64,000 nucleotides of DNA, from assembly GCF_021764745.1 (NCBI RefSeq), contig NZ_JAETXX010000012.1, positions 42,171 through 106,170 of the forward strand. The letters are read 5' to 3'. Numbering within the stretch: position 1 is the first letter of the stretch; every line of letters starts with the position of its first letter. Positions 1-8,418 of this stretch are shown in pieces. Under the pieces are notes generated by a model that was given only the letters and a program-made list of their open reading frames with translations, was not told the DNA's origin and did not search any database. The position numbers and the translations under genes were made by a program. The DNA comes from Joostella atrarenae. Lineage in GTDB: Bacteria > Bacteroidota > Bacteroidia > Flavobacteriales > Flavobacteriaceae.

Positions 1-78
1 TATGCTAAAGCGGATATCATCCAAAACTATTACAAGCTATTAAACGCTCAAGGACAAATTAACACAGACATACAATAA
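1..78 (+). CDS. C-terminal tail of an outer-membrane efflux (TolC-like) protein, partial
   Basis: An open frame enters from the left edge and gives 25 residues before a TAA stop at 76-78. The tail (ending QGQINTDIQ) is too short to identify by itself. A TolC-type outer-membrane factor is inferred from position: it lies 18 nt upstream of an HlyD adaptor and a DHA2 pump, and such operons in Flavobacteriia usually begin with a TolC-like gene. The 5' part is outside the window. Confidence 0.5.
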   Translation, partial: YAKADIIQNYYKLLNAQGQINTDIQ

Positions 79-96
79 TCTACTATCATTAATAAA

Positions 97-1179
97 ATGG
101 AACAAAAGAAAAAAACAAACAAGAAATTTACCATAATCATCGGTGCTTCAATCATTCTTGGAATTATATACGGTGGTATAAAAATAGTTCATTCATTTTC
201 TCATGAAGAAACTGATGATGCGCAAATAGAAGCTAATATGAGTCCGATTATACCTCATGTAGGCGGATATGTTGAAAAAGTATATGTTGATGATAATGAT
301 AAAGTAAAAAAAGGAGATACTCTTTTTACGATTAACGATCAAGATTATATGGTTCAGTTAGAACAAGCAAAAGCTGCTTTAGCTGGTGCTGAAAGTCAGC
401 TTATCGTTGCAAAGGCGAGTATTGGTTCTTATCAAGCTAATGTAGCGACTTCTAATGCCCAAGTAAATTCTGCTTTAGGAAATATAGAAAATGCTAAGAT
501 TGCATTATGGCGAGCTGAAAACGATTTTAAACGTTATGAGAATTTATTTAAAAATCATTCTATAACAGAGCAACAATATGAAGAAGCTCTTGCAGCAAAA
601 CAATCAGCTGAAAAAAGACTAGAGGTTTTAAAGAGTCAGCAAAACGCTAGTAATAGTCAACGTAAAGCTGCTGTTTCTCAAACTGAAATCTCCGAAAAAC
701 AAGTTGCAGTTGCAGAAGCAAATGTAAAAAGTGCACAAGCACAATTAGATGCTGCAAGACTTAATATGAGTTATACTTATGTTACGGCTCCTATAGACGG
801 ACAACTATCTAATGTTGATTTGCAGGCTGGACAATTTGTTCAACCGGGGCAATCGCTATTTTACCTTGTGAATACGAACGATAAATGGGTGGTAGCAAAC
901 TTCAAGGAAACTCAATTAGAAAAAATGAGTATCGGTCAAAAGGTAACTATAGAAGTAGATGCATTCCCTGGGGAAGAATTTAATGCAGAAATTACTGCTT
1001 TCTCTCCAGCAACGGGAGCTAAATTCTCTTTATTACCTCCAGACAATGCTTCAGGAAACTTTGTAAAAACAATACAGCGTCTTCCTGTAAAAATCGACTT
1101 CTCAAAAGAAAATGACGTAGAAAAACTAGCAAAATTACGTTCAGGAATGAATGTTTTGGTAGATGTTCATTTAAAATAA
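97..1179 (+). CDS. HlyD/EmrA-family efflux adaptor (membrane fusion protein)
   Basis: This is the periplasmic adaptor of a tripartite drug efflux pump, joining the inner-membrane pump to an outer-membrane channel. A single membrane anchor lies at residues about 11-31. A biotinyl/lipoyl-like half follows at about 50-83 (VGGYVEKVYV, VKKGDTLFTI). A long Ala/Gln/Glu-rich coiled coil spans about 85-215, and the second lipoyl half and beta-barrel start near YVTAPIDGQLSNV. The length of 360 aa is normal for EmrA-like adaptors. It ends 3 nt before the DHA2 pump gene, so they are co-transcribed. The family is secure; the substrate is unknown. Confidence 0.9.
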   Translation: MEQKKKTNKKFTIIIGASIILGIIYGGIKIVHSFSHEETDDAQIEANMSPIIPHVGGYVEKVYVDDNDKVKKGDTLFTINDQDYMVQLEQAKAALAGAESQLIVAKASIGSYQANVATSNAQVNSALGNIENAKIALWRAENDFKRYENLFKNHSITEQQYEEALAAKQSAEKRLEVLKSQQNASNSQRKAAVSQTEISEKQVAVAEANVKSAQAQLDAARLNMSYTYVTAPIDGQLSNVDLQAGQFVQPGQSLFYLVNTNDKWVVANFKETQLEKMSIGQKVTIEVDAFPGEEFNAEITAFSPATGAKFSLLPPDNASGNFVKTIQRLPVKIDFSKENDVEKLAKLRSGMNVLVDVHLK

Positions 1180-1182
1180 GTT

Positions 1183-2778
1183 ATGGCAGAAGCACAAGTT
1201 CAAGTTCAAGACGAAGACAGTTTAGTAGAATATGGTTTTACTAGGGTCATAATAACCATTACGGCTATTCTTTGTGCCCTCCTTGAAATCATTGATACTA
1301 CAATTGTTAACGTTGCATTAAACGACATGAGAGGAAGTTTAGGTGCCTCTCTTACAGATATTGCTTGGGTTATTACGGCCTATGCAATTGCAAACGTAAT
1401 TATTATCCCGATGACGAGTTGGTTATCAAAACAATTTGGGAGACGTAATTATTTTGCAGCCTCTATTATGATATTTACTATCGCTTCATTCTTATGTGGA
1501 AATGCAACTAATTTATGGGAATTAGTAGCCTTCCGTTTCATACAAGGTATGGGTGGAGGTGCATTGCTAGTAACTGCCCAAACTATAATTACAGAAACAT
1601 ATCCTGTTGCAAAAAGAGGAATGGCGCAAGCTATTTATGGAATGGGAGTTATTGTTGGACCTACATTAGGACCTCCTTTAGGGGGATATCTAGTAGATAA
1701 TTTTTCGTGGCCTTATATATTTTATATCAATGTGCCTATTGGGATTATCGCAACATTTTTAACCATCATTTATATAAAGAGTCCGAAGTATGGGGAGAAA
1801 CTAAAAGCGAGTCAAGTAGACTGGTGGGGAATTATATTTCTAGCTGCTTTTATTGGGTCTCTACAGTTTATTTTAGAACATGGTCAACAAGACGATTGGT
1901 TTGCAAATACAACCATAGTATCGCTTAGTGTCGTATCTGTTTTAGGGTTATTACTATTTATATGGAGAGAACTCGTATATGAACATCCTATTGTAAATCT
2001 TAGGGTTTTAAAAGATTATAACTTAAGAATTGGTACCATTCTAACTTTTATTCTTGGTTTCGGACTTTATGGTTCTACTTTTATTATTCCGATTTACACA
2101 CAATCGATTTTAGGATGGACAGCTACCGATGCAGGTTTATTACTTGTTCCTAGTTCAGTTACAACTGCACTAATGATGCCTATTATAGGTAAGTTATTGG
2201 AACGTGGAGTGCCACAAAAATATCTTGCATCCATAGGTTTTGTTGTATTCTTTATTTATAGTTATTGGATGTATAATATGATGACTCCAGATACAGGTTC
2301 TGAACATATGTTCTGGCCACTTGTAGCACGTGGATTCGGATTAGGATTACTATTTGTACCTATTACCACTCTTTCGCTATCTACGTTAAGAGGAAAAGAT
2401 ATTGGAGAAGGTGCAGCCTTTACTGGAATGATGAGACAGCTAGGTGGTTCTTTTGGGATTGCAATCATTACAACTTTTGTTGCACGTTTAAGTCAGCAAC
2501 ATCGTGTGGATTTATTACCAAACTTATCGAAAGTAGATTTTGAAGTTCAAGAGCGGTTAAAAGCGTATCAACAAATGTTTATGTCGAAAGGTTTTAGTGT
2601 AAACGAATCCTTAAACAAAGCATACCAATTAATGGAAGGAAGTATCACTTTACAAAGTACCGTATTATCGTATATGGATATCTTTTTATATTTAGGAATT
2701 CTATTTTTAATTTGTGTGCCTTTTGTATTGATGATAAAAAAAGGAAAGGGAAAAGTTGACGCATCGGCAATGCACTAA
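1183..2778 (+). CDS. DHA2-family MFS drug:H+ antiporter (EmrB/QacA type)
   Basis: This inner-membrane, proton-driven exporter of 531 aa has about 14 hydrophobic segments, as expected for DHA2. Near the N-terminus LEIIDTTIVNVALNDM is the characteristic first-helix signature. WLSKQFGRRNYF is MFS motif A, and GMGVIVGPTLGPPLGGYL is the antiporter motif C. It is the last gene of the adaptor-pump operon (3-nt gap). No local regulator is visible in the window; one may lie upstream of the left edge. The substrate cannot be read from the sequence. Confidence 0.92.
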   Translation: MAEAQVQVQDEDSLVEYGFTRVIITITAILCALLEIIDTTIVNVALNDMRGSLGASLTDIAWVITAYAIANVIIIPMTSWLSKQFGRRNYFAASIMIFTIASFLCGNATNLWELVAFRFIQGMGGGALLVTAQTIITETYPVAKRGMAQAIYGMGVIVGPTLGPPLGGYLVDNFSWPYIFYINVPIGIIATFLTIIYIKSPKYGEKLKASQVDWWGIIFLAAFIGSLQFILEHGQQDDWFANTTIVSLSVVSVLGLLLFIWRELVYEHPIVNLRVLKDYNLRIGTILTFILGFGLYGSTFIIPIYTQSILGWTATDAGLLLVPSSVTTALMMPIIGKLLERGVPQKYLASIGFVVFFIYSYWMYNMMTPDTGSEHMFWPLVARGFGLGLLFVPITTLSLSTLRGKDIGEGAAFTGMMRQLGGSFGIAIITTFVARLSQQHRVDLLPNLSKVDFEVQERLKAYQQMFMSKGFSVNESLNKAYQLMEGSITLQSTVLSYMDIFLYLGILFLICVPFVLMIKKGKGKVDASAMH

Positions 2779-2878
2779 GTAGTTAAATGTTAAACCATTA
2801 ACAATAACTTACAATTGTTTTAAGAACCTTTACCTTATATGATTTGTATCTTTAAGTGAATCAAAAAAACATAAAGTT

Positions 2879-3019
2879 ATGAGCACTATCAAAGATAAAA
2901 AATGGAAAAGAAAACACGAACAAACAAATCCTACAAACCCAACGGGAGATAGGAATATAAATACTAATAAGTTTGATATTGATGAGAAAACCATCAAAGA
3001 TCAGCAGAATAAAAAATAA
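2879..3019 (+). CDS. Small basic hypothetical protein (46 aa)
   Basis: This is an ATG-started frame of 46 codons, rich in Lys, Asn and Asp (begins MSTIKDKKWKRKHEQ) with no membrane segment or known domain. It lies about 100 nt after the efflux pump and before a strong terminator at 3090-3154, which would end its transcript. Its composition is consistent with a short conserved flavobacterial protein, but no family is recognised and it could be a chance frame. Confidence 0.4.
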   Translation: MSTIKDKKWKRKHEQTNPTNPTGDRNINTNKFDIDEKTIKDQQNKK

Positions 3020-3089
3020 TGAGTGTTTTTAGTAGTTAATGTACTTACTAAAATTTCTCAGAAATAATAAATCCCCCACATAAATCATT

Positions 3090-3154
3090 GCGAGGTTGTA
3101 TAAAAGCCGTTTTTAAAGAAAACTGCATATTTTATACAACCTCGCTTTATTTTT
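3090..3154 (+). terminator. Rho-independent terminator
   Basis: A perfect 16-bp inverted repeat (left arm 3090-3105, right arm 3130-3145) with a 24-nt loop is followed by a T-rich run (TTTATTTTT). It sits between the small 46-aa gene and the Dabb gene and would close the upstream unit. Confidence 0.75.
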
Positions 3155-3181
3155 GATACCTTACCTACAAATCAAAAATCT

Positions 3182-3607
3182 ATGAAAACAAAAATAATTA
3201 CACTTCTTAGTGTTCTCCTAATATGCGGAATTGCTAATACGGCGTCAGCAATGGGAAGAGATTATAACAATACATCAACTATTAGTAATATAGAAAAAGA
3301 CAGTCTCCTAAGACATGTGGTTCTTTTTAAGTTTAAAGGGGATGCCACGAAAGAAGATGTGAAGAACATTGAAAATGCTTTTAAAGCATTGCCTTCTAAA
3401 ATTAAAGAAATAGTAAGTTACGAATGGGGATTAAATAATAGTCCTGAAGGATTGAACAAAGGGTTCACTCATTGCTTTTTCTTAACCTTTAAAAATGAAC
3501 AAGACAGAGCTATTTATCTTGACCACAAAGACCATAAAGCTTTTGGAACGATTCTTAAACCACATTTAGAAGATGTATTGGTTGTAGATTATTGGGCTTC
3601 CAAATAA
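3182..3607 (+). CDS. Secreted Dabb (stress-responsive A/B barrel) domain protein
   Basis: This 141-aa protein has a Sec signal peptide (residues 1-23, ending ANTASA). A single Dabb domain at about 44-139 opens with LRHVVLFKFK and contains the family-typical DHKAF segment. Dabb domains form dimeric ferredoxin-like barrels; the exported Bacteroidota members have no settled function. Its TAA stop at 3605-3607 directly abuts the stop of the convergent gene, and its likely terminator (3631-3677) lies inside that gene. Confidence 0.85.
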   Translation: MKTKIITLLSVLLICGIANTASAMGRDYNNTSTISNIEKDSLLRHVVLFKFKGDATKEDVKNIENAFKALPSKIKEIVSYEWGLNNSPEGLNKGFTHCFFLTFKNEQDRAIYLDHKDHKAFGTILKPHLEDVLVVDYWASK

Positions 3608-4264
3608 TTAAACAAAGTAATTAATATACTGAAGCACTCTAAAATCAATAGTATTGAGATTAGGGTGCTTCTTTTTTAGTACTTTATATTCTGGTATAGC
3701 TCCCACTGCCCTATTTGCTGCTCCAGATGGAGCCGTTAGCGAAACGGTCTTTATGATTCGGCTTCCTATTTTAAATTGATATTCACGAGGCACTTCCGAA
3801 GAAATTGTTTCTAATGCGATCCCTTTCTCTTTTAACTGCTTTCTGAAAAGATATTCAGGTCCATTTTTACTATTTCCCCCCATAAATAAAATCGTTTCAA
3901 TAGATGGGTTTTCATTTAAATAAAAAATCAAATCTCTACATTTAATATTAGTCATCCCTAAATCTGATGCATCGATATTTTCTCTTTCAGCAGAAGCTAC
4001 AATATCACAAATCCCAATTCTATAGACCGATAAAAATAGTTTTCGTTGCTGAATAGCTTCCTCAGTTGTTTTGTAGGCAAGATTCAAGCTAAAAATTCGA
4101 TCTAGAATAGGCCATAAATAACCGTCTCTACTTCCATAGGAAAAATTTACATCGCCCTCTTTAAACTCTTTTACCGAAAATCTTGGCGGAGGCAATGTTC
4201 CTACAATCAATTTAGTTGCATTTTTGGGTATAAATGGCGAATATGGATGTGTATGCAGAAACAT
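3608..4264 (-). CDS. Uracil-DNA glycosylase superfamily protein
   Basis: This 218-aa protein shows the layout of Mug/deoxyinosine-type DNA glycosylases. Motif 1 appears as LIVGTLPPPRFS near residue 18. A substrate-pocket stretch follows, FSYGSRDGYLWPIL (compare HPRNAFWRI in deoxyinosine glycosylases). A late motif, LTAPSGAANRAVG, resembles the LPSxSPA-type loop. A role in excising damaged or deaminated bases is inferred from these motifs. Substrate and activity are uncertain because the motif-1 polar residue is not canonical. It has an ATG start, is convergent with the Dabb gene with zero spacing, and is divergent from the THX gene. Confidence 0.7.
   Translation of the reverse strand: MFLHTHPYSPFIPKNATKLIVGTLPPPRFSVKEFKEGDVNFSYGSRDGYLWPILDRIFSLNLAYKTTEEAIQQRKLFLSVYRIGICDIVASAERENIDASDLGMTNIKCRDLIFYLNENPSIETILFMGGNSKNGPEYLFRKQLKEKGIALETISSEVPREYQFKIGSRIIKTVSLTAPSGAANRAVGAIPEYKVLKKKHPNLNTIDFRVLQYINYFV
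3631..3677 (+). terminator. Terminator for the Dabb gene, embedded in the convergent gene
   Basis: Arms 3631-3640 and 3662-3671 form a 10-bp stem (one T-G wobble) followed on the plus strand by six T residues (3672-3677). It lies entirely within the C-terminal codons of the convergent glycosylase-like gene, since the two stop codons touch. Confidence 0.6.
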
Positions 4265-4322
4265 ATATTTTATTTAGAGCAACAAATTAAGTAACTTTAT
4301 GGAATTACTAAATGAAAAAGAT

Positions 4323-4451
4323 ATGGGAAAAGGAGATAAAAAAACAAAACGCGGAAAAATAAGCAGAGGAAGTTACGGTGTTAAGCGTCGTAAGAAAATA
4401 AAAAAACAGGCCCCTGTTGAAGAAAGAATAAGTGTAGACACTAAAAAATGA
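4323..4451 (+). CDS. 30S ribosomal protein THX
   Basis: The 42-aa product begins MGKGDKKTKRGKISRGSYG, closely matching the Thermus small-subunit protein THX (MGKGDRRTRRGKI...), which packs into the head of the 30S subunit. The ATG at 4323 restores the conserved N-terminus; an in-frame ATG at 4299 would add eight unconserved residues. A -7-like TAACTTTA at 4292-4299 would also place the transcript start after 4299, favouring 4323. The last dozen residues (VEERISVDTKK) are an extension beyond the Thermus protein. A terminator follows immediately. Confidence 0.85.
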   Translation: MGKGDKKTKRGKISRGSYGVKRRKKIKKQAPVEERISVDTKK

Positions 4452-4460
4452 TCAAAAAAA

Positions 4461-4494
4461 AATGCCTCCAAAATATACTTGGAGGCATTTTTTT
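4461..4494. terminator. Bidirectional terminator between THX and yaaA
   Basis: Arms 4461-4470 and 4480-4489 (AATGCCTCCA / TGGAGGCATT) have A-runs on the left and T-runs on the right. The hairpin can therefore stop transcripts from both THX (plus) and yaaA (minus). Confidence 0.85.
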
Positions 4495-4511
4495 GATTTA
4501 TATTTTTATTA

Positions 4512-5273
4512 CTAACGGATAAAAACTAATTCATTTTTCTTTTTAGTCTCTTCTTCACTAAAAGAATATCCATCGTAATTAAATCCTTTTAAATCTTCAA
4601 TAGTTTTAGCATCGGTATCTACAATATAACGAACCATAGAGCCACGTGCCTTTTTTGCATAAAAGCTTATTATTTTTAGCTTGTCATTTTTCCAATCTTT
4701 AAAAACTGGAGTAATAACAGGAACTTTTAATGCCTTTTCGTCTACAGCACTGAAATACTCGTTACTAGCTAAGTTTAAGAAAATTTCATCTTCAGAAAGC
4801 TCATCATTAAGTTTTGAAGTTACTTTCTTTTTCCAAAATTCATATAAATTTTTATTCTTACCTATAGTTAATTTCGTTCCCATTTCTAAGCGGTATGGCT
4901 GCATTAAATCTAAAGGCTTAAGCACCCCATATAATCCACTTAAAATTCTAAGCTTATCTTGTAACGAATCTATTTTTTCCTTCGGAAGATTATAAACATC
5001 TAGCCCTGTGTAAACATCTCCATTAAAAGCATATACCGCCGGACGTGCATTTTCAGGAGTAAACGGAGTCTTAAAATCTTGATTTCGTTGCCAATTTAAG
5101 TTAGCTAACTTATCAGAAATACTCATTAAATCTGAAAGATTCTTAGGTGTCTTTTTCTGTAATACCCCATTTAGCTTTTCAGCTTCTGCTAAAAAATCAG
5201 GTGCAGTATATTTATCAGTAGGTAACTCTGTTTTATAATCTAATGACTTTGCTGGCGATACAACTATCTTCAC
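4512..5273 (-). CDS. yaaA: Peroxide stress protein YaaA (DUF328)
   Basis: This 253-aa cytoplasmic protein opens with the family hallmark [13 protein letters not shown]. It carries [37 protein letters not shown] and the C-terminal [14 protein letters not shown] block. In E. coli YaaA lowers intracellular iron under peroxide stress and so limits oxidative DNA damage. The start codon is GTG (5271-5273), required to keep the conserved [10 protein letters not shown]-terminus. It is monocistronic by layout, with a bidirectional terminator just after it. Confidence 0.95.
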   Translation of the reverse strand: MKIVVSPAKSLDYKTELPTDKYTAPDFLAEAEKLNGVLQKKTPKNLSDLMSISDKLANLNWQRNQDFKTPFTPENARPAVYAFNGDVYTGLDVYNLPKEKIDSLQDKLRILSGLYGVLKPLDLMQPYRLEMGTKLTIGKNKNLYEFWKKKVTSKLNDELSEDEIFLNLASNEYFSAVDEKALKVPVITPVFKDWKNDKLKIISFYAKKARGSMVRYIVDTDAKTIEDLKGFNYDGYSFSEEETKKKNELVFIR

Positions 5274-5381
5274 GTCTCTTATTTTTTATTAATTCTATTT
5301 CTATTATAAAGATACAATTAACAGGAAATTTAATAAGAGATTATTGTTTGTTCTTTTCTATGCACAAATCAGAAAAATCTA

Positions 5382-6419
5382 TTACTCTCCTATTTCTTGA
5401 TGCTTAGCGTAGTGTCTCCATTTCTCAAAACACTGTTGCATATCTTCAGGAATGTCTGTATCAAAACTCATAAACTTTCCAGTTACTGGATGCTCAAAAC
5501 CTAGCGTTTTTGCATGTAATGCTTGTCTTGGTAATATTTTAAAGCAATTATCTACAAACTGTTTATACTTTGTAAATGTTGTCCCTTTTAATATTTTTTC
5601 GCCACCGTAACGTTCATCATTAAACAATGTATGCCCAATATATTTCATGTGCGCACGGATTTGATGCGTTCTTCCAGTCTCTAATTTACAAGAAACCAAT
5701 GTTACGTATCCAAAGCGCTCAATCACTTTAAAGTGAGTTATGGCTTCTTTTCCATTAACGCCATCAGGGAAAACCGTCATCTGTAAACGATTTTTAGGAT
5801 GACGACCAATATGTCCTTCTACAGTTCCTTCCTCTTCTTCTATATTCCCCCAAACTAAAGCAACATACTCACGTTCACTCGTTTTATTAAAAAACTGCTT
5901 GGAGAGATGCGCCAACGCCTCTTCAGTTTTTGCCACAACCAAAAGTCCACTTGTATCCTTATCAATTCTATGAACCAATCCTGGGCGCTCATTACTATTC
6001 ATCGGTAAGTTCTCAAAATGAAATATCAATGCATTTATTAAGGTTCCCGAATAATTACCATGTCCAGGATGCACAACCATTCCTGCGGGTTTATTAACTA
6101 CCAATAAAGTTTCATCTTCATAAACAATATCCAAAGGGATATCTTCTGGAGTTAATAAATATTCGTGTGGAGGATGCTCAAAAAGCACTTTTACCACATC
6201 GTTTGCTTTTACCTTATGGTTGGATTTTACAGCTACATCATTTACATATATATTTCCGCTTTTGGCAGCTTGCTGAATTTTATTCCTAGTAGCATTTTCA
6301 ATGAAATTCATTAAAAATTTATCTACACGCAATGGTTCTTGTCCTTTTCCAGCTAGAAAATTATAATGCTCGTAAAGTTCATCATCTTGATTTATATCGT
6401 CTCGACCTTCTTCTATCAT
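5382..6419 (-). CDS. rluD: RluA/RluD-family 23S rRNA pseudouridine synthase
   Basis: This 345-aa enzyme has an N-terminal S4 RNA-binding domain (about residues 32-90, with RVDKFLMNF and GNIYVNDVAVK). The catalytic domain follows, with the signature GLVHRIDKDTSGLLVVAK, whose Asp in RIDKDTSG is the nucleophile. It isomerises uridines in rRNA; the S4 domain and length fit RluD best, but the exact target sites cannot be read. It lies 15 nt downstream of the PASTA gene on the same strand, so the two probably form an operon driven from near 7025. Confidence 0.88.
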   Translation of the reverse strand: MIEEGRDDINQDDELYEHYNFLAGKGQEPLRVDKFLMNFIENATRNKIQQAAKSGNIYVNDVAVKSNHKVKANDVVKVLFEHPPHEYLLTPEDIPLDIVYEDETLLVVNKPAGMVVHPGHGNYSGTLINALIFHFENLPMNSNERPGLVHRIDKDTSGLLVVAKTEEALAHLSKQFFNKTSEREYVALVWGNIEEEEGTVEGHIGRHPKNRLQMTVFPDGVNGKEAITHFKVIERFGYVTLVSCKLETGRTHQIRAHMKYIGHTLFNDERYGGEKILKGTTFTKYKQFVDNCFKILPRQALHAKTLGFEHPVTGKFMSFDTDIPEDMQQCFEKWRHYAKHQEIGE

Positions 6420-6434
6420 TTCTTCAACTACAAA

Positions 6435-7004
6435 TTATTCTACAACTACTTTGGCATTATTCCCATTTCCACAAACCAATTCTACCTCTGTAGTTTTTGG
6501 TAATTGATGACCTGGCAAAATATTTTCCCCTTCATAACGTACATAATACACCATGTCTTTACCAATCTCATTGATATAAGAAACTTTACCAACACTCAAA
6601 CCTACAGCTTTAAGCATTGATTCTGCATTACGTTTTGTTACTTGAATAACATTAGGAACACTTACTTTTCTATATCCTGAAGGGTTTATCGTTAAATATA
6701 TTTTACGCCCTTCTTTTACTTGATGATTTGCCTGTGGATCTTGTTCTATAACAGAAAATCTAGGGTAATCAGGATTGTAATTTGTAGAGTCTAAAACTAC
6801 ATAATTTAAACTTGCATTATCTACAATCTCCTCTACCTCGCGAAGAGACTTTTTAGAAAGATCTGGTACTAATACAAATTCTCCGTGATTGGTTGTTATT
6901 TTTAAATACTGAAGGATTACAATTACCAAAACAATAACTGCTAGAATAGCAAACCCTATTTGCTTTAAAAAAGCTTTACTTGTAATAAATTTTATAAAAT
7001 TCAT
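6435..7004 (-). CDS. Membrane-anchored PASTA-domain protein
   Basis: This 189-aa protein has one N-terminal transmembrane helix (about 15-36) and then two PASTA domains (about 42-110 and 113-185), the second starting KVSVPNVIQV. PASTA domains bind peptidoglycan fragments or act as spacers in cell-wall enzymes. Here there is no kinase or transpeptidase domain, so it is a stand-alone envelope protein. It is first gene of a unit with rluD and divergent from ddl, a cell-wall gene. A TAnnTTTG-type -7 box reads TATCTTTG on the minus strand at 7022-7029. Confidence 0.85.
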   Translation of the reverse strand: MNFIKFITSKAFLKQIGFAILAVIVLVIVILQYLKITTNHGEFVLVPDLSKKSLREVEEIVDNASLNYVVLDSTNYNPDYPRFSVIEQDPQANHQVKEGRKIYLTINPSGYRKVSVPNVIQVTKRNAESMLKAVGLSVGKVSYINEIGKDMVYYVRYEGENILPGHQLPKTTEVELVCGNGNNAKVVVE

Positions 7005-7021
7005 GGTTTTTTAATATTCTG

Positions 7022-7029
7022 CAAAGATA
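7022..7029 (-). promoter_or_regulatory. Probable -7 element of the PASTA-rluD unit
   Basis: The minus strand reads TATCTTTG, an exact match to the Bacteroidota TAnnTTTG box, about 18 nt before the PASTA start codon. No clear TTG -33 element is seen at the usual distance. Confidence 0.45.
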
Positions 7030-7248
7030 TAAAAACTAGACACCTATTTTTATTTCTATTAACAATTAGATACAAACTATTTTAATCCGATTTTAAATTA
7101 AATTATTAATACTTTTGAATAACGTTTAATTCCCTCTTATAATATATAATAGCGGATTACTTTTTAAAAAAATCTTACAGATACAAAAGTTGGATACATT
7201 TAATTGGTGACGGTTTCTTAAAACATTAAAAATAGTAAAAGTAGGCAC

Positions 7249-8226
7249 ATGAAAAAAAATATAGGTGTGGTTATGGGTGGTTATTCATCCGAGTATCAGA
7301 TATCCTTAAAAAGTGGTGATGTTGTTTGTAAACATTTAGATAAAGAAAAATATAATATTTATAAGATCCATTTATTAAAAGACAAATGGATTTATATTAC
7401 AGAAAATAACGAAGAAATACCTGTCAACAAGGGAGATTTTAGTATTACTGTTTCCGGAGAAAAGGTAACTTTCGACTGCATTTTTAATGCCATTCATGGG
7501 ACTCCTGGAGAGGATGGATATTTACAAGGTTACTTAGAACTTCTCGAAATCCCTCATACTTCTTGCCCTATGTACCAAGCTGGACTCACCTTTAATAAAA
7601 GAGATTGTTTGGCTGCTTTAAAGCCTTTTGGAATTAAGTGCGCCACTTCTTATTATATTAATAAAGGACAAGAAATCAATGAATCGGAAATTATAGAAAA
7701 AGTAGGCCTTCCTTGTTTTGTTAAAGCAAATAAAGCAGGTTCTAGCTTCGGAATTTCCAAAGTAAATACAAAAGAGCAACTACTTCCTGCAATCGAAGTT
7801 TCTTTTAAAGAAGATGATGAGATTATTATTGAATCTTTTTTAGATGGTACTGAGGTATCTGTTGGAGTTATTACTTATAAAGGTGAAGTTACAGTTTTAC
7901 CAATAACAGAGATTGTTTCTGAAAATGATTTCTTTGATTATGAAGCTAAATATCAAGGAAAATCTCAAGAAATCACTCCTGCTCGCATAAGTGATGATAT
8001 GACACAAAAAGTTACTGAAGTAGCTAAAAAAGTATACGAAATATTAAAAATGAAAGGCTTCAGCAGAAGTGAATATATATTTGTAGGCGGAGAACCTTAC
8101 CTTTTAGAGGTAAATACAATTCCAGGAATGACTGCAGAAAGTATTTTACCACAACAAGCTGCAAAAGCTGGAATATCTCTGAACGATTTATTTGATAATG
8201 CTATTGAAGAAGCTTTCAAAAAATAA
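7249..8226 (+). CDS. ddl: D-alanine--D-alanine ligase
   Basis: This ATP-grasp enzyme makes D-Ala-D-Ala for peptidoglycan precursors in the cytoplasm. The 325-aa product begins MKKNIGVVMGGYSSEYQIS (Ddl N-domain GGxSxE type). It carries HGTPGEDGYLQGYLELL, the lysine-bearing FVKANKAGSSFGISKV loop, and the C-terminal metal/ATP segment YLLEVNTIPGMT. Length and start are normal. It lies upstream of coaD, separated by 192 nt containing a long hairpin, and head-to-head with the PASTA gene. Confidence 0.96.
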   Translation: MKKNIGVVMGGYSSEYQISLKSGDVVCKHLDKEKYNIYKIHLLKDKWIYITENNEEIPVNKGDFSITVSGEKVTFDCIFNAIHGTPGEDGYLQGYLELLEIPHTSCPMYQAGLTFNKRDCLAALKPFGIKCATSYYINKGQEINESEIIEKVGLPCFVKANKAGSSFGISKVNTKEQLLPAIEVSFKEDDEIIIESFLDGTEVSVGVITYKGEVTVLPITEIVSENDFFDYEAKYQGKSQEITPARISDDMTQKVTEVAKKVYEILKMKGFSRSEYIFVGGEPYLLEVNTIPGMTAESILPQQAAKAGISLNDLFDNAIEEAFKK

Positions 8227-8251
8227 ACACTTCACATTAAATCATCATATT

Positions 8252-8304
8252 GTCAACGTAAGCTTGTTGGAAATTACATAAAACATTCCAACAAGCTTAT
8301 TGAC
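8252..8304. repeat. Long intergenic hairpin without a T-tract (ddl-coaD)
   Basis: A 14-bp perfect inverted repeat (8259-8272 with 8286-8299, core TAAGCTTGTTGGAA) is extended by a 5-bp arm pair (8252-8256 with 8300-8304) across a 2-nt bulge. Neither strand shows a run of T after the stem, so it does not look like a standard intrinsic terminator. Confidence 0.7.
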
Positions 8305-8353
8305 AAAACCCTCCACATAGCTCTTAAAATAACCATCAAACTTCATAAATTAA

Positions 8354-8383
8354 TTTGTTGCAAAGTCAATTTTGCTATATTTA
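8354..8383 (+). promoter_or_regulatory. Candidate coaD promoter
   Basis: TTTG (8354-8357), an 18-nt spacer and TATATTTA (8376-8383) approximate the Bacteroidota -33/-7 pair, one base off the -7 consensus. The coaD ATG follows 35 nt later. Confidence 0.45.
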
Positions 8384-8418
8384 CAACTCTATAAACCACC
8401 ATTTGTAAAAAAAGCAGG

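Noticed and set aside
8252..8304. Intrinsic terminator after ddl
   Set aside because: The stem is strong but no T-run follows on either strand, so it is listed as a hairpin of unknown role.
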